DNA of 64,000 bases from an uncultured Gemmiger sp. (GTDB lineage: Bacteria; Bacillota; Clostridia; Oscillospirales; Ruminococcaceae), in NCBI GenBank assembly GCA_944388145.1, contig CALXHQ010000005.1:1-64000 (forward strand). Direction: 5' to 3'. Shown piece by piece: positions 8,061-15,268 of this stretch. Numbering within the stretch: position 1 is the stretch's first letter; every line of letters begins with the position of its first letter. Made by a program: the position numbers and the translations under genes. The notes under the pieces are model-generated. The model was not told the DNA's origin, ran no database searches, and saw only the letters and a program-made list of their open reading frames with translations.

Positions 8061-8942
8061 TCATTCTTGACCATCTGCACCACAAAGCATATCCTTCAGG
8101 CTGGGTACTGTCCCCTTGATGGTAAACAGGCGGCTGTTGTCGTTGATCTTGGGGATGGAGGCCAGCAGCCCCTTGGTATATGGGTGCAGTGGGTTGGTGA
8201 ACAGATCGTAGCAACTGCCCTTCTCCACACTGTTGCCGCCGTACATCACCATGACGCGGTCGGCCATTTCAGCCACGACGCCCATGTCATGGGTGATAAA
8301 GATAACGGCGGTATCCAGGTCTTTCTTCAGGTCGTTGACCATCCGCAGTACCTGGGCCTGGATGGTCACGTCAAGCGCCGTGGTGGGCTCGTCGCAGATC
8401 AGCACCGCCGGTTTGCAGGACAGGGCCATAGCGATGATGACCCGCTGGCGCATACCTCCGGAAAGTTCGTGCGGATACTGTTTGGCTCGGACTTCAGGGT
8501 TGGGAATACCGACTTTGCGCAGCATTTCCACCGCCTGCTTTTCCGCCTCCTTGCGTTTCATTCCCTGGTGGCGCATGAACGGCTCGACCATCTGGCTCAT
8601 GATGGTCAGCGTCGGGTTCAACGAGGTCAGGGAATCCTGGAACACCATCGAGATCGCGTTGCCGCGGATCTTGCTCATCTCTTTGTTGCTCAGTTTTGTC
8701 AATTCCTCGCCCTTGAGTTTGACCGAGGAAGTCGGGGCAATTTCGCTGGTCTTTTCGTCCAGCAGCCGCATGATGGCCATGCTGGTAACACTCTTGCCGC
8801 AGCCACTCTCGCCCACAATGGCCAGCGTTTCGCCGGCATGCAGGTCAAAGTTGATACCGTTGACGGCTGTGAGCTTGCCAGCCTTGGTGTAGAAACTGAC
8901 GGTCAGGTTCTTAACTTCCAGGACGGTTTGTTTTTCAGACAT
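8061..8942 (-). CDS. Oligopeptide/dipeptide ABC transporter ATPase, OppD/DppD type (3' truncated)
   Basis: An ATPase of 293 residues energising the OppBC permeases. Walker A is GESGCGKS, the signature is LSGGMRQR and Walker B is AVLICDEPTTALD. The oligo_HPY region LHPYTKGLLASIPK follows. Family members are about 325-340 residues and end with a Cys-containing segment after VPSLKDMP. Here the homology ends at VPSLKDM and six foreign residues (LCGADGQE region) reach a stop 67 bases from the integrase start. GGGAGGAA precedes the ATG at 8942. The usual partner oppF is absent. Truncation by integration of the element is inferred; whether the shortened subunit works is unknown. Confidence 0.92.
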   Translation of the reverse strand: MSEKQTVLEVKNLTVSFYTKAGKLTAVNGINFDLHAGETLAIVGESGCGKSVTSMAIMRLLDEKTSEIAPTSSVKLKGEELTKLSNKEMSKIRGNAISMVFQDSLTSLNPTLTIMSQMVEPFMRHQGMKRKEAEKQAVEMLRKVGIPNPEVRAKQYPHELSGGMRQRVIIAMALSCKPAVLICDEPTTALDVTIQAQVLRMVNDLKKDLDTAVIFITHDMGVVAEMADRVMVMYGGNSVEKGSCYDLFTNPLHPYTKGLLASIPKINDNSRLFTIKGTVPSLKDMLCGADGQE

Positions 8943-8956
8943 AGACGCTTCCTCCC

Positions 8957-9829
8957 TTAGCCGACCTTGGTCTTGGGGTCCAGCGCGTCGCGCAGGCCGT
9001 CGCCAAACAGGTTGATGCTGATCAAAGTGATCAGGATGCACAGTCCCGGCGGGATCCACATCCAAGGCTGGGTTGCCACCACCGCCAGCGACTGTGCGGC
9101 GTTGAGCATATTGCCCCATGTGGATTGCGGAATCTGGATGCCCAGGCCAAGGAAGCTCAGCGCCGATTCGGACAGGATTGCGCTCGGCACGCCGAAGGTG
9201 AAAGCAACCAGCGCAGGGCTCAGTGCGTTCGGCAGAATGTACTGGATCATAATGGTGCTGTTTTTGGTGCCGATAGCCCGGGCCGCTTCAACATATTCCT
9301 TTTCACGGATGGACAGCACGCTGGAGTACAGCAGGCGGGTGAAGCTGGGCCAGCCGGTGATGCCGATGACCATAACAATGGTCCAGAAAGAAGGGCTGAA
9401 CACCGTAACCAGCACCAGGTTCAAGCACATGTTGGGGATGGAGTTGAAGATGTCGGCCAAGCGCATGATCACCACCTCAGCCGTGCCACGGTAATACCCG
9501 GCAATGATGCCCAGCGGGATGCCGATAATCGCCTGGACCAGCACGGCCAACAGGCCAATTCCCAGGCTGGTCTGCCCACCGTAAAGCAGGCGTGCCAACA
9601 GGTCGCGGCCGGTGGTGTCGGTTCCCAAAGGGAACTCAGCGCTCGGCGCCGCACTGAAGTAGGGGGTGATCTCATTGGGCTTGCTGCCCAGCAGGACCGG
9701 CAGCAGGAAGAGCAGAACGATCTCCAGCACCAGGACCACCAGGCCAACCACCGCCATTTTGTGGCGGGTGAAGCGCTCGATGGTATCACGCAGATACGCA
9801 TCTTTGACGATTGTTTTGCTTTGTTTCAT
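8957..9829 (-). CDS. Oligopeptide/dipeptide ABC transporter permease, OppC/DppC type
   Basis: An inner-membrane permease of 290 residues. It has the OppC N-terminal helix (RFTRHKMAVVGLVVLVLEIV), then the motif HPLGTD-like FPLGTDTTGRDLLARLLYGG, and then about five more helices. The EAA loop is EYVEAARAIGTKNSTIMIQYILPNAL, which contacts the ATPase. A GTG at 9838 would add three residues, but AAAGGGG spacing favours the ATG at 9829. It lies between oppB and oppD with 14-base gaps. It imports a substrate related to the catabolic enzymes upstream in the same operon. No substrate-binding protein is encoded in the visible operon. Confidence 0.93.
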   Translation of the reverse strand: MKQSKTIVKDAYLRDTIERFTRHKMAVVGLVVLVLEIVLLFLLPVLLGSKPNEITPYFSAAPSAEFPLGTDTTGRDLLARLLYGGQTSLGIGLLAVLVQAIIGIPLGIIAGYYRGTAEVVIMRLADIFNSIPNMCLNLVLVTVFSPSFWTIVMVIGITGWPSFTRLLYSSVLSIREKEYVEAARAIGTKNSTIMIQYILPNALSPALVAFTFGVPSAILSESALSFLGLGIQIPQSTWGNMLNAAQSLAVVATQPWMWIPPGLCILITLISINLFGDGLRDALDPKTKVG

Positions 9830-9843
9830 TCTTGACACCCCTT

Positions 9844-10803
9844 TCAGGCCTTATCCCCAATTCGGGGGTCAAGCAGACGGTAGAGAATGTCCAGCAACAC
9901 ATTGCCAACGAGGACAACGACTGAAATCAGCACCGTAATGCCCATGATGGTCGGGTAGTCGCGCCCCTGGATGGAACGGAGCATCAGGGTTCCCATTCCA
10001 GGCCAGGCAAAGATTTGTTCGATAACGATAGAGCCGCCAACCAGCGACGGCAACGCCAAGCCTGCTGATGTAACCACTGGCTGCAGGGCGTTACGCAGCA
10101 TGTGCTTGAACAGCACAGTTTTTTCACTCATGCCTTTGGCGCGCGCCGTTCGGATATAATCCTCCGAGAGGCATTCCACCGCACTGTTGCGCATCTGGCG
10201 GGTGAACACGCCGATGTTGGCCAGCACCATGGTTGCGCAGGGAAGCGCCATGTGGGCGACAAGCTGAGTAAAGGAACCGGTTGAGCCGGCATCATACATA
10301 CCGCTGGCGGGCAACCAGCCAAGCTGGATGCTGAACACATAGATCAGCAGCAGGGCCACAAAGAAGGTCGGCGCGCCGCGGCCGATGAAGGCAATAATGG
10401 TAGAACCATAGTCCCAGCCGGAATAGGCTTTGTAGCCCGCGATGGTCCCCAGCGGCACCGCGATGAGCAGTGCAATGACCAGAGACGAGATGCTCAACAG
10501 CAGGGTGGGGCCGATGCGGTCCATCAGCAGATCCCAAACCGGGCGGTACTGGCTGTAAGAGGTGCCAAAGTTGCCCTGCAGCATGTTACCCAGCCAGTAG
10601 AAATACTGGACAATGAGCGGTTGGTCCAGCCCCATGCGGTGTTCAATCTCGGCGATTTCCTCCGCCGAAAGGCCCGATCCCGGCTGCACCAGCATGTCCA
10701 GCGGGGTGCCGGGCATCAAGGAGGCCAGAATATAGGTGATGATGGTAATGCCAAAGAATGCCACGATGGCAGTCAATAGGCGCTTGACTATGTATCTGCC
10801 CAT
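9844..10803 (-). CDS. Oligopeptide/dipeptide ABC transporter permease, OppB/DppB type
   Basis: A 319-residue permease typical of the OppB/DppB branch. The first helix is MGRYIVKRLLTAIVAFFGIT. The periplasmic part has PGTPLDMLVQPG and the MGLDQPLIVQYFYWLGNMLQGNFGTS block, reaching a permease domain. The EAA loop is EDYIRTARAKGMSEKTVLFKHMLRNAL. Six transmembrane helices are expected. GGGGGA lies about 8 bases before the ATG. It is the first transporter gene after the Gfo/Idh/MocA dehydrogenase (50-base gap) and is probably on the same transcript. DppB-type systems also move nickel or oligosaccharides, so the cargo cannot be read from this gene. Confidence 0.93.
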   Translation of the reverse strand: MGRYIVKRLLTAIVAFFGITIITYILASLMPGTPLDMLVQPGSGLSAEEIAEIEHRMGLDQPLIVQYFYWLGNMLQGNFGTSYSQYRPVWDLLMDRIGPTLLLSISSLVIALLIAVPLGTIAGYKAYSGWDYGSTIIAFIGRGAPTFFVALLLIYVFSIQLGWLPASGMYDAGSTGSFTQLVAHMALPCATMVLANIGVFTRQMRNSAVECLSEDYIRTARAKGMSEKTVLFKHMLRNALQPVVTSAGLALPSLVGGSIVIEQIFAWPGMGTLMLRSIQGRDYPTIMGITVLISVVVLVGNVLLDILYRLLDPRIGDKA

Positions 10804-10853
10804 AGATTTTTCCCCCGTTCAGGCTGACGGCCTTACCTGCCAGCCTTTGGATT

Positions 10854-11873
10854 TTATTTCACCTCTTCAACAAGGACGCGGTGTTTTTCGTCGTTGGATT
10901 TGCGGATGGCCTCCATAGCCAGCAGGCAGGCTTGCCCGTCGTTGCCGTCACAGATCGGCGCCTTACCGCCAAGGTACGCAATAAAGTGGTGGGTGATCTG
11001 CTGCCAGGCGTCGGGGTCCTGCTGGACGATGTGTTCTTCGACGCTGCCGTCCGGCTTTTCCACCACAACGCCTGGGCCAGTGCACAAGCGCATGATACCT
11101 TCGGTACCGTAGATCGTGGTGCCACGCTCCGGCCGGCCGTAGTCGCACCAGCTGATCCAGATGGAGCCCTGGATTCCATTTTCCATCTCGGCCAGAATCA
11201 TCGCATGGTCAGCCGCCTTGATCGGGCTGCCGTCGGCATAGGTTTTGTCGATCGTCGGGGTTACAGCGCTGACCGCCTTGATGGGACTGTCGAAGAGATA
11301 ACGCACCAGGTCCACGCGGTGGCAGCCAACACTGAGCATGACGTCCCCCACACCCGCCAGATGTTTGTCATAGAAATCCGGGGTGGGGCCGCCGATGCTG
11401 GCATATTCCACACCTTTGTGGGCCAGCTCGGTGCGGAACGCGATGGGTTTTCCGATGACCCCCTCCCGCAGCAGTTTTTTGCCCAGCTGATGTTCGGCTG
11501 TCAGCCGCTGGGCGAAGGCTACCATCAGCCTGCGTCCGCTTTTATGCCAGGCATCCAGGATCTGTGCTCCCTCCTGCGGGGTCATGGCCAACGGCTTTTC
11601 ACACAGCACATCCTTGCCAGCTTCCAGCGCCGCAACCACATGGGTGCAGTGAAAGCGTTCCGGCGTACAGATGATGACGGCATCCACGGCCGGGTCTGTG
11701 ATCGCCTCGTTCACGTCATAGAAAGCCCTGGCTCCATATTGTTCAGCCAGTGCGTCGGCGTTGGCCCGTGTCTGGTCGCACACCGCGTACAGTACGGCAT
11801 CCGGGTTGACGGCCACCGCCGGGGCATGCCTGGTTTTTGCGATGGCGCCACAGCCAATGATCGCAATATTCAT
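10854..11873 (-). CDS. Gfo/Idh/MocA-family NAD(P)-dependent oxidoreductase
   Basis: A 339-residue dehydrogenase. The N-terminal Rossmann fold (1-120) has IAIIGCGAIAKTRHAPA and the family motif CEKPLAMT, with the catalytic Lys. The C-terminal Gfo/Idh/MocA alpha/beta domain includes VGDVMLSVGCHRVDLVRYLF, supplying the conserved Asp/His pair. Enzymes of this type oxidise a secondary hydroxyl on sugars, inositols or glycosides. The ATG at 11873 has GAGGTG 8 bases upstream; a GTG at 11882 would add three residues. It lies directly downstream of two TIM-barrel isomerase-like genes, a pairing seen in inositol, keto-sugar and C-glycoside breakdown. The exact substrate is not predictable. Confidence 0.92.
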   Translation of the reverse strand: MNIAIIGCGAIAKTRHAPAVAVNPDAVLYAVCDQTRANADALAEQYGARAFYDVNEAITDPAVDAVIICTPERFHCTHVVAALEAGKDVLCEKPLAMTPQEGAQILDAWHKSGRRLMVAFAQRLTAEHQLGKKLLREGVIGKPIAFRTELAHKGVEYASIGGPTPDFYDKHLAGVGDVMLSVGCHRVDLVRYLFDSPIKAVSAVTPTIDKTYADGSPIKAADHAMILAEMENGIQGSIWISWCDYGRPERGTTIYGTEGIMRLCTGPGVVVEKPDGSVEEHIVQQDPDAWQQITHHFIAYLGGKAPICDGNDGQACLLAMEAIRKSNDEKHRVLVEEVK

Positions 11874-11878
11874 GCTTT

Positions 11879-12646
11879 TCACCTCGCATCAATCAGCCGC
11901 CGCAGTGTCTGCAGGCTGATACGTGCATCCTCCAACACATCTTTTTTGTGCAGGTCCTGCTCCGCAACCACCCACTGGGCGCCAATTTCCACCGCCTTGG
12001 CGGCAATGGCTTCCACATCCACAAGGCCTTCGCCCACGGCGCAGAAGTCGATATCCATGTATCCGGGGCCGGTCTTGCCAACGTAGTCCTTAAAGTGGAC
12101 ATAGCGGATTCGATCCTTGTACCGATCCATGAGTGCGAGGGTATCGATCCCGGCGTAGGTGGTCCAGAAGGTATCGATCTCATACTCAAGGCCCGGCTCT
12201 TTTTCCAGGATTGCGTCCATCAGGCAGGCATGATCCCCGTAGGGCTGGAATTCAAAATCGTGGTTGTGCCAGGCAAGCTGCAGGCCCGCTTCGGCGCAGC
12301 GCTTTTTCCACTGGGGGATGGCGTCCAGGACTTTCCGGTAGTAGGCGTCGTTGCGGTCCTCATCCGGGATGTGGGGCAGTGCAAGGGTTTCCATTCCCAC
12401 CTGACGCGCATAGTCGATCTCCTCCTGCAGATTGTCAAAAAAGCGGTACATACGCGGGTGGGAGCTGAACACCCTGATGCCGATTTCCTCGGCTGCCGTC
12501 TTGAGTTCGGCGGCAGTCAAATCGTAGGGCAAGAACAGTTCCACCCCGTCGTAGCCCATCTCTTTGAGGGTGCCCATAACCTTGATCAGGTCCTGGCCGT
12601 TTTGGATGATCGTGTAAGCCGAAAACAGATTATAACCGTATTTCAT
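11879..12646 (-). CDS. Xylose isomerase-like TIM-barrel protein (sugar phosphate isomerase/epimerase family)
   Basis: A 255-residue AP-endonuclease-2-like TIM barrel (IolE, IolI and hydroxypyruvate isomerase superfamily). Metal-binding motifs are visible: a Glu in DGVELFLPYD, AWHNHDFEFQP, EYEIDTFWTTYAG, then RYVHFKDY and VAEQD near the end. Proteins of this family use a divalent metal to isomerise, epimerise or dehydrate keto-sugars, or act as lyases. An AGGAGG site precedes the ATG. It lies between the larger TIM-barrel paralogue (15-base gap) and the dehydrogenase gene. The arrangement suggests consecutive steps on the same oxidised sugar. Confidence 0.9.
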   Translation of the reverse strand: MKYGYNLFSAYTIIQNGQDLIKVMGTLKEMGYDGVELFLPYDLTAAELKTAAEEIGIRVFSSHPRMYRFFDNLQEEIDYARQVGMETLALPHIPDEDRNDAYYRKVLDAIPQWKKRCAEAGLQLAWHNHDFEFQPYGDHACLMDAILEKEPGLEYEIDTFWTTYAGIDTLALMDRYKDRIRYVHFKDYVGKTGPGYMDIDFCAVGEGLVDVEAIAAKAVEIGAQWVVAEQDLHKKDVLEDARISLQTLRRLIDAR

Positions 12647-12661
12647 CTTCGGGTCCTCCTT

Positions 12662-13624
12662 TCAGGCCCACCACATGGCGGCCGGCTGTTCCGAGATGAT
12701 GACTTGACGCAGGAAGGCGACCGCCTTTTCCAAGCCTTCCTTGATGGACATCAGGCTATCCTCGTGCTCAATGGCCAGCGTACCGTCAAAGCCACACATG
12801 CGCAGCGTGCTGACGATCTGCTTCCATTCGTCAGCGCTGTGGCCATAGCCCAGCGTGCGGAAGATCCAGCTGCGATGAAGCTCATCGGCGTAGGGTTTGG
12901 TGTCCAACACGCCGTACTTGCGGGCGTTGACCGGTTCCACATAGCAATCCTTGGCATGGAAATTATAGATGATCCCCTTGAGTTCGCGGATGGCTGTGGG
13001 AATATCGATACCCTGCCAATACAGATGGCTGGGGTCAAAATTGGCGCCGACCGCGTCGCCAACCGCCTCGTGGATGCGGAGCATCGTTTCAGGGTTGTAG
13101 ACACAGAAACCCGGGTGCATCTCAAACGCCGCTTTCACATGGTGGGCGTTGAGGAACTTGGCCATCTCCTGCCAGTAGGGGATCAATACCTTGTTCCACT
13201 GATAGTCCAGTATTTCCAGGAAATCTTCCGGCCAGGGGCAGGTGACCCAGTTGGGATGTTCAGACGCGGGGCAGTCGCCCGGGCAGCCGGAGAATGTATT
13301 GACAACGCCGACGCCGAGCTTTTCGGCCAGCAATACGGCATTGCGGAATTCATGGTCGGCTTTTTGGGCCACGGCCGGGTTCGGATGGACCGCGTTGCCA
13401 TGACAGCTAAGGGCACTGATGCTCAGATGGTTCTTTTCCAGAACCGCCTTGAACTCGGCCAGAGCCTGCGCATCATTCAACAATATTTCTGGGTCACAAT
13501 GGGCGTTGCCGGGGGAACCGCCGCAGCCGATCTCGACGGCTTCTACGCCAATGGAAGCCTGATAGGCCATAGCATCGGCGAAAGGCATACCGGAAAGCGG
13601 CACATTCAAAACACCAAGTTTCAT
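12662..13624 (-). CDS. Xylose isomerase-like TIM-barrel protein, larger paralogue
   Basis: A 320-residue TIM-barrel enzyme of the sugar phosphate isomerase/epimerase superfamily, longer than its neighbour. It shows VEAVEIGCGG, SALSCHGNAVHPNP, KAAFEMHPGF, GANFDPSHLYWQGID, YNFHAKDC and LAIEHEDS. Together these supply the expected His, Glu and Asp metal ligands at strand ends. GAGGTG precedes the ATG at 13624. Forms of this size with an internal HAKD motif often act with Gfo/Idh/MocA dehydrogenases in sugar or inositol breakdown. It is separated from the upstream UroD-family gene by about 200 bases that hold a strong hairpin, so expression of the downstream part may be adjusted there. Confidence 0.9.
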   Translation of the reverse strand: MKLGVLNVPLSGMPFADAMAYQASIGVEAVEIGCGGSPGNAHCDPEILLNDAQALAEFKAVLEKNHLSISALSCHGNAVHPNPAVAQKADHEFRNAVLLAEKLGVGVVNTFSGCPGDCPASEHPNWVTCPWPEDFLEILDYQWNKVLIPYWQEMAKFLNAHHVKAAFEMHPGFCVYNPETMLRIHEAVGDAVGANFDPSHLYWQGIDIPTAIRELKGIIYNFHAKDCYVEPVNARKYGVLDTKPYADELHRSWIFRTLGYGHSADEWKQIVSTLRMCGFDGTLAIEHEDSLMSIKEGLEKAVAFLRQVIISEQPAAMWWA

Positions 13625-13684
13625 AAAGACACCTCTTTTATGTTGTCACAATGGCGGCCTTTGGGCGTGTCAATTGCCGAACCT

Positions 13685-13738
13685 CCGCCTGCAACGCAAA
13701 CGGTGCAGGTTTGCTTGCACCGCTTGCGTTGCAGGCGG
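13685..13738. repeat. Long intergenic hairpin inside the catabolic operon
   Basis: The arms CCGCCTGCAACGCAA and TTGCGTTGCAGGCGG are perfect complements, and an inner pair, CGGTGCA/TGCACCG, extends the stem. It has the look of a REP-like or mRNA-stabilising hairpin. There is no T-run, so it is not a typical terminator. Confidence 0.7.
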
Positions 13739-13828
13739 CCCCGGCCGGGGCCACACTGCTGAGGAGAAAGAGCAAAAAGAACAATAGAATAAGGAAGGCG
13801 TTCTGCGTGATGGGCAAAAAGAAAGCAC

Positions 13829-14935
13829 TCAAGCTTTGGCGGCGCGCTCGGCTTCCACCTCGTCCAGGACCTGGCTGAGGACCGGGAAGCGATGCGGTTC
13901 GTAGCAACCGCAGCCGGGAGCAATAACCAGTTTGTCGCCCGCACCGGCGATGGCGGCATCCACACGGCTGCGCAGCGTCTTTTTAATCAGGCGGCGATCC
14001 GCGCCGGCAAAGTCGTTGCCGCCACCCGCACCGTTCATCACGCTGCGATCCAGCGGCAGGCGCAGATGATTGATGCCGCCGACAAGGACCTTGTCGGTCT
14101 TTTTGCGCAGTTCTGCCAAGCTGGGCATGGATTCCCATGTATCCGTATAGTTGAAGGCGGTGACGGGAAGGTCCAGGCACCATTCAATGGAGGCGGTGTC
14201 CTTTTCTTTAATGCCGCTGCCATTGCACAGGTGCGCCATGTTGAACCAGGTCTTATCCTTGATGGCGTTGACGATACGGGCGGTTCCATCAAATTCGTAC
14301 TTTTTGAACAGCTCGTACCCCATCTTCTGGTCCAGACCGTTCTGCATCCCGATAAAGAAACCGGCCGCGCCTGCATCCACATAGGCTTCCATCAGGTTGA
14401 CGAGAGTCTCTTCGATGACCTGGAGACCGTACTCCACCTCTTTGGTATCGTACTCAAACATTTTGATGAGCTTTTCCTGGTCAAAGAATCCAGCAACAAA
14501 CTCACCCGCCATGCTCACCGGACTGAACACGGTGGGCAGCACCGGCACATCGCCCTGATAGTGGTCGCAGACCCGCTTAACGGCTTCCACATTGCGCTGG
14601 AAGACCTCGCTGTCCTTCACCTTCAGCGGACGCAATGTCAGCCAGTCCTTAGCATGGTTGATGCGCCAGGTATCCACATTCAGCCAGGCCTGCATATCCG
14701 CATGCAGCGGAGTGGCGATTTTCTGGCCGAACGCCTCAGGAAAGTACATGCCCGAGAAATCAAATTTAATGAAATCCCACTGATAGGCATCCTCGTTGGC
14801 GATCATAGCGTAGGCCAGGTCGTAGGCATCCAGTTCTTCAAAATTGAGGTGCGGCCCCCAAAAAGCTGCACAGGGACGATCCAGGTGTTCGCCAGCCACA
14901 GCGGCCTTCAAGCGTTGTGTGTGCGTCATAGCCAT
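13829..14935 (-). CDS. Uroporphyrinogen decarboxylase (UroD/MtaA)-family protein
   Basis: A 368-residue protein with a UroD-type TIM barrel. It starts MAMTHTQRLKAAVAGEHLDR and has PVLPTVFSPVSMAGEF and DAGAAGFFIGMQNG. MAHLCNGSGI is the site where corrinoid methyltransferases of this family place a zinc-binding His/Cys. VLVGGINHLRLPL and APGCGCYEPH complete the pattern. It is not the heme enzyme: its neighbours are all sugar catabolism and transport genes. It could be a methyltransferase or an uncharacterised lyase; no corrinoid protein is seen nearby. The ATG at 14935 is preferred because GGAGG is 8 bases upstream, over one at 14950. It is the first gene of the minus-strand operon. Confidence 0.82.
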   Translation of the reverse strand: MAMTHTQRLKAAVAGEHLDRPCAAFWGPHLNFEELDAYDLAYAMIANEDAYQWDFIKFDFSGMYFPEAFGQKIATPLHADMQAWLNVDTWRINHAKDWLTLRPLKVKDSEVFQRNVEAVKRVCDHYQGDVPVLPTVFSPVSMAGEFVAGFFDQEKLIKMFEYDTKEVEYGLQVIEETLVNLMEAYVDAGAAGFFIGMQNGLDQKMGYELFKKYEFDGTARIVNAIKDKTWFNMAHLCNGSGIKEKDTASIEWCLDLPVTAFNYTDTWESMPSLAELRKKTDKVLVGGINHLRLPLDRSVMNGAGGGNDFAGADRRLIKKTLRSRVDAAIAGAGDKLVIAPGCGCYEPHRFPVLSQVLDEVEAERAAKA

Positions 14936-14963
14936 CGTTATTTCCTCCATCTGTGATGTGTTA

Positions 14964-14987
14964 TGTAAATTATTTTCATAATTTACA
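14964..14987. promoter_or_regulatory. Perfect palindromic operator at the catabolic operon start
   Basis: TGTAAATTAT-TTTC-ATAATTTACA has perfect 10-base arms. It lies immediately downstream of the -10 box, over the expected transcription start. The neighbouring LacI-family protein is the obvious candidate to bind it. A 10-base core (AATTATTTTC) recurs before the opposite arm at 16699-16708. Confidence 0.7.
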
Positions 14988-14993
14988 GTTCTT

Positions 14994-15022
14994 ATTATAA
15001 CTACTTACATCATAGTTTTCAA
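14994..15022 (-). promoter_or_regulatory. Promoter of the UroD-Opp operon
   Basis: On the minus strand TTGAAA (15017-15022) and TATAAT (14994-14999) are separated by exactly 17 bases. This near-consensus sigma-A promoter fires toward the UroD-family gene. Confidence 0.8.
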
Positions 15023-15203
15023 GCATTTGCATTATTTTCGTGCCTTTTTACAATTCAGACCTTGCCGTTTTGTCGAATGCTCCAAATTCATGTCAGTTTT
15101 ACACATTTTTAGCTCATTTCCCCGCCCTTTTCCACCAATTTGTACATCAATCCGCATGACGATACCGGCATACCGCACAGCGGCCCATGAAAATTGTATG
15201 AAA

Positions 15204-15239
15204 AAAACCGGGGCCTGATGGTTTTCAGGCCCCGGTTTT
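15204..15239 (-). terminator. Terminator of the LacI-family gene
   Basis: AAAACCGGGGCCTGA and TCAGGCCCCGGTTTT form a 15-base stem with a 6-base loop, followed by a T-run on the minus strand. It separates the regulator transcript from the downstream operon promoter. Confidence 0.85.
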
Positions 15240-15268
15240 GCGGGTAATATTCGTCGCCTTGGCGGCTT

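Larger units (their letters stand above)
1..8095. mobile_element. Candidate integrated element, right part
   Basis: The segment is AT-richer than the sugar and Opp regions to the right. It carries an integrase, a phage-type repressor, an IS relic, quorum-sensing and possible defence gene fragments, and it ends where oppD homology ends (about 8080-8095). The left end is outside the window, so the attachment repeats cannot be read. No conjugation or phage structural gene is seen, so its class is unknown. Confidence 0.5.

Noticed and set aside
8061-8110. A tRNA gene as the integration site of the element
   Set aside because: No tRNA-like cloverleaf or CCA end was found near the integrase; the junction falls in oppD coding sequence.
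13829-14935. Heme-pathway uroporphyrinogen decarboxylase (hemE)
   Set aside because: The fold is shared, but the context is catabolic and the protein has the MAHLCNGSG motif typical of the methyltransferase-like branch.
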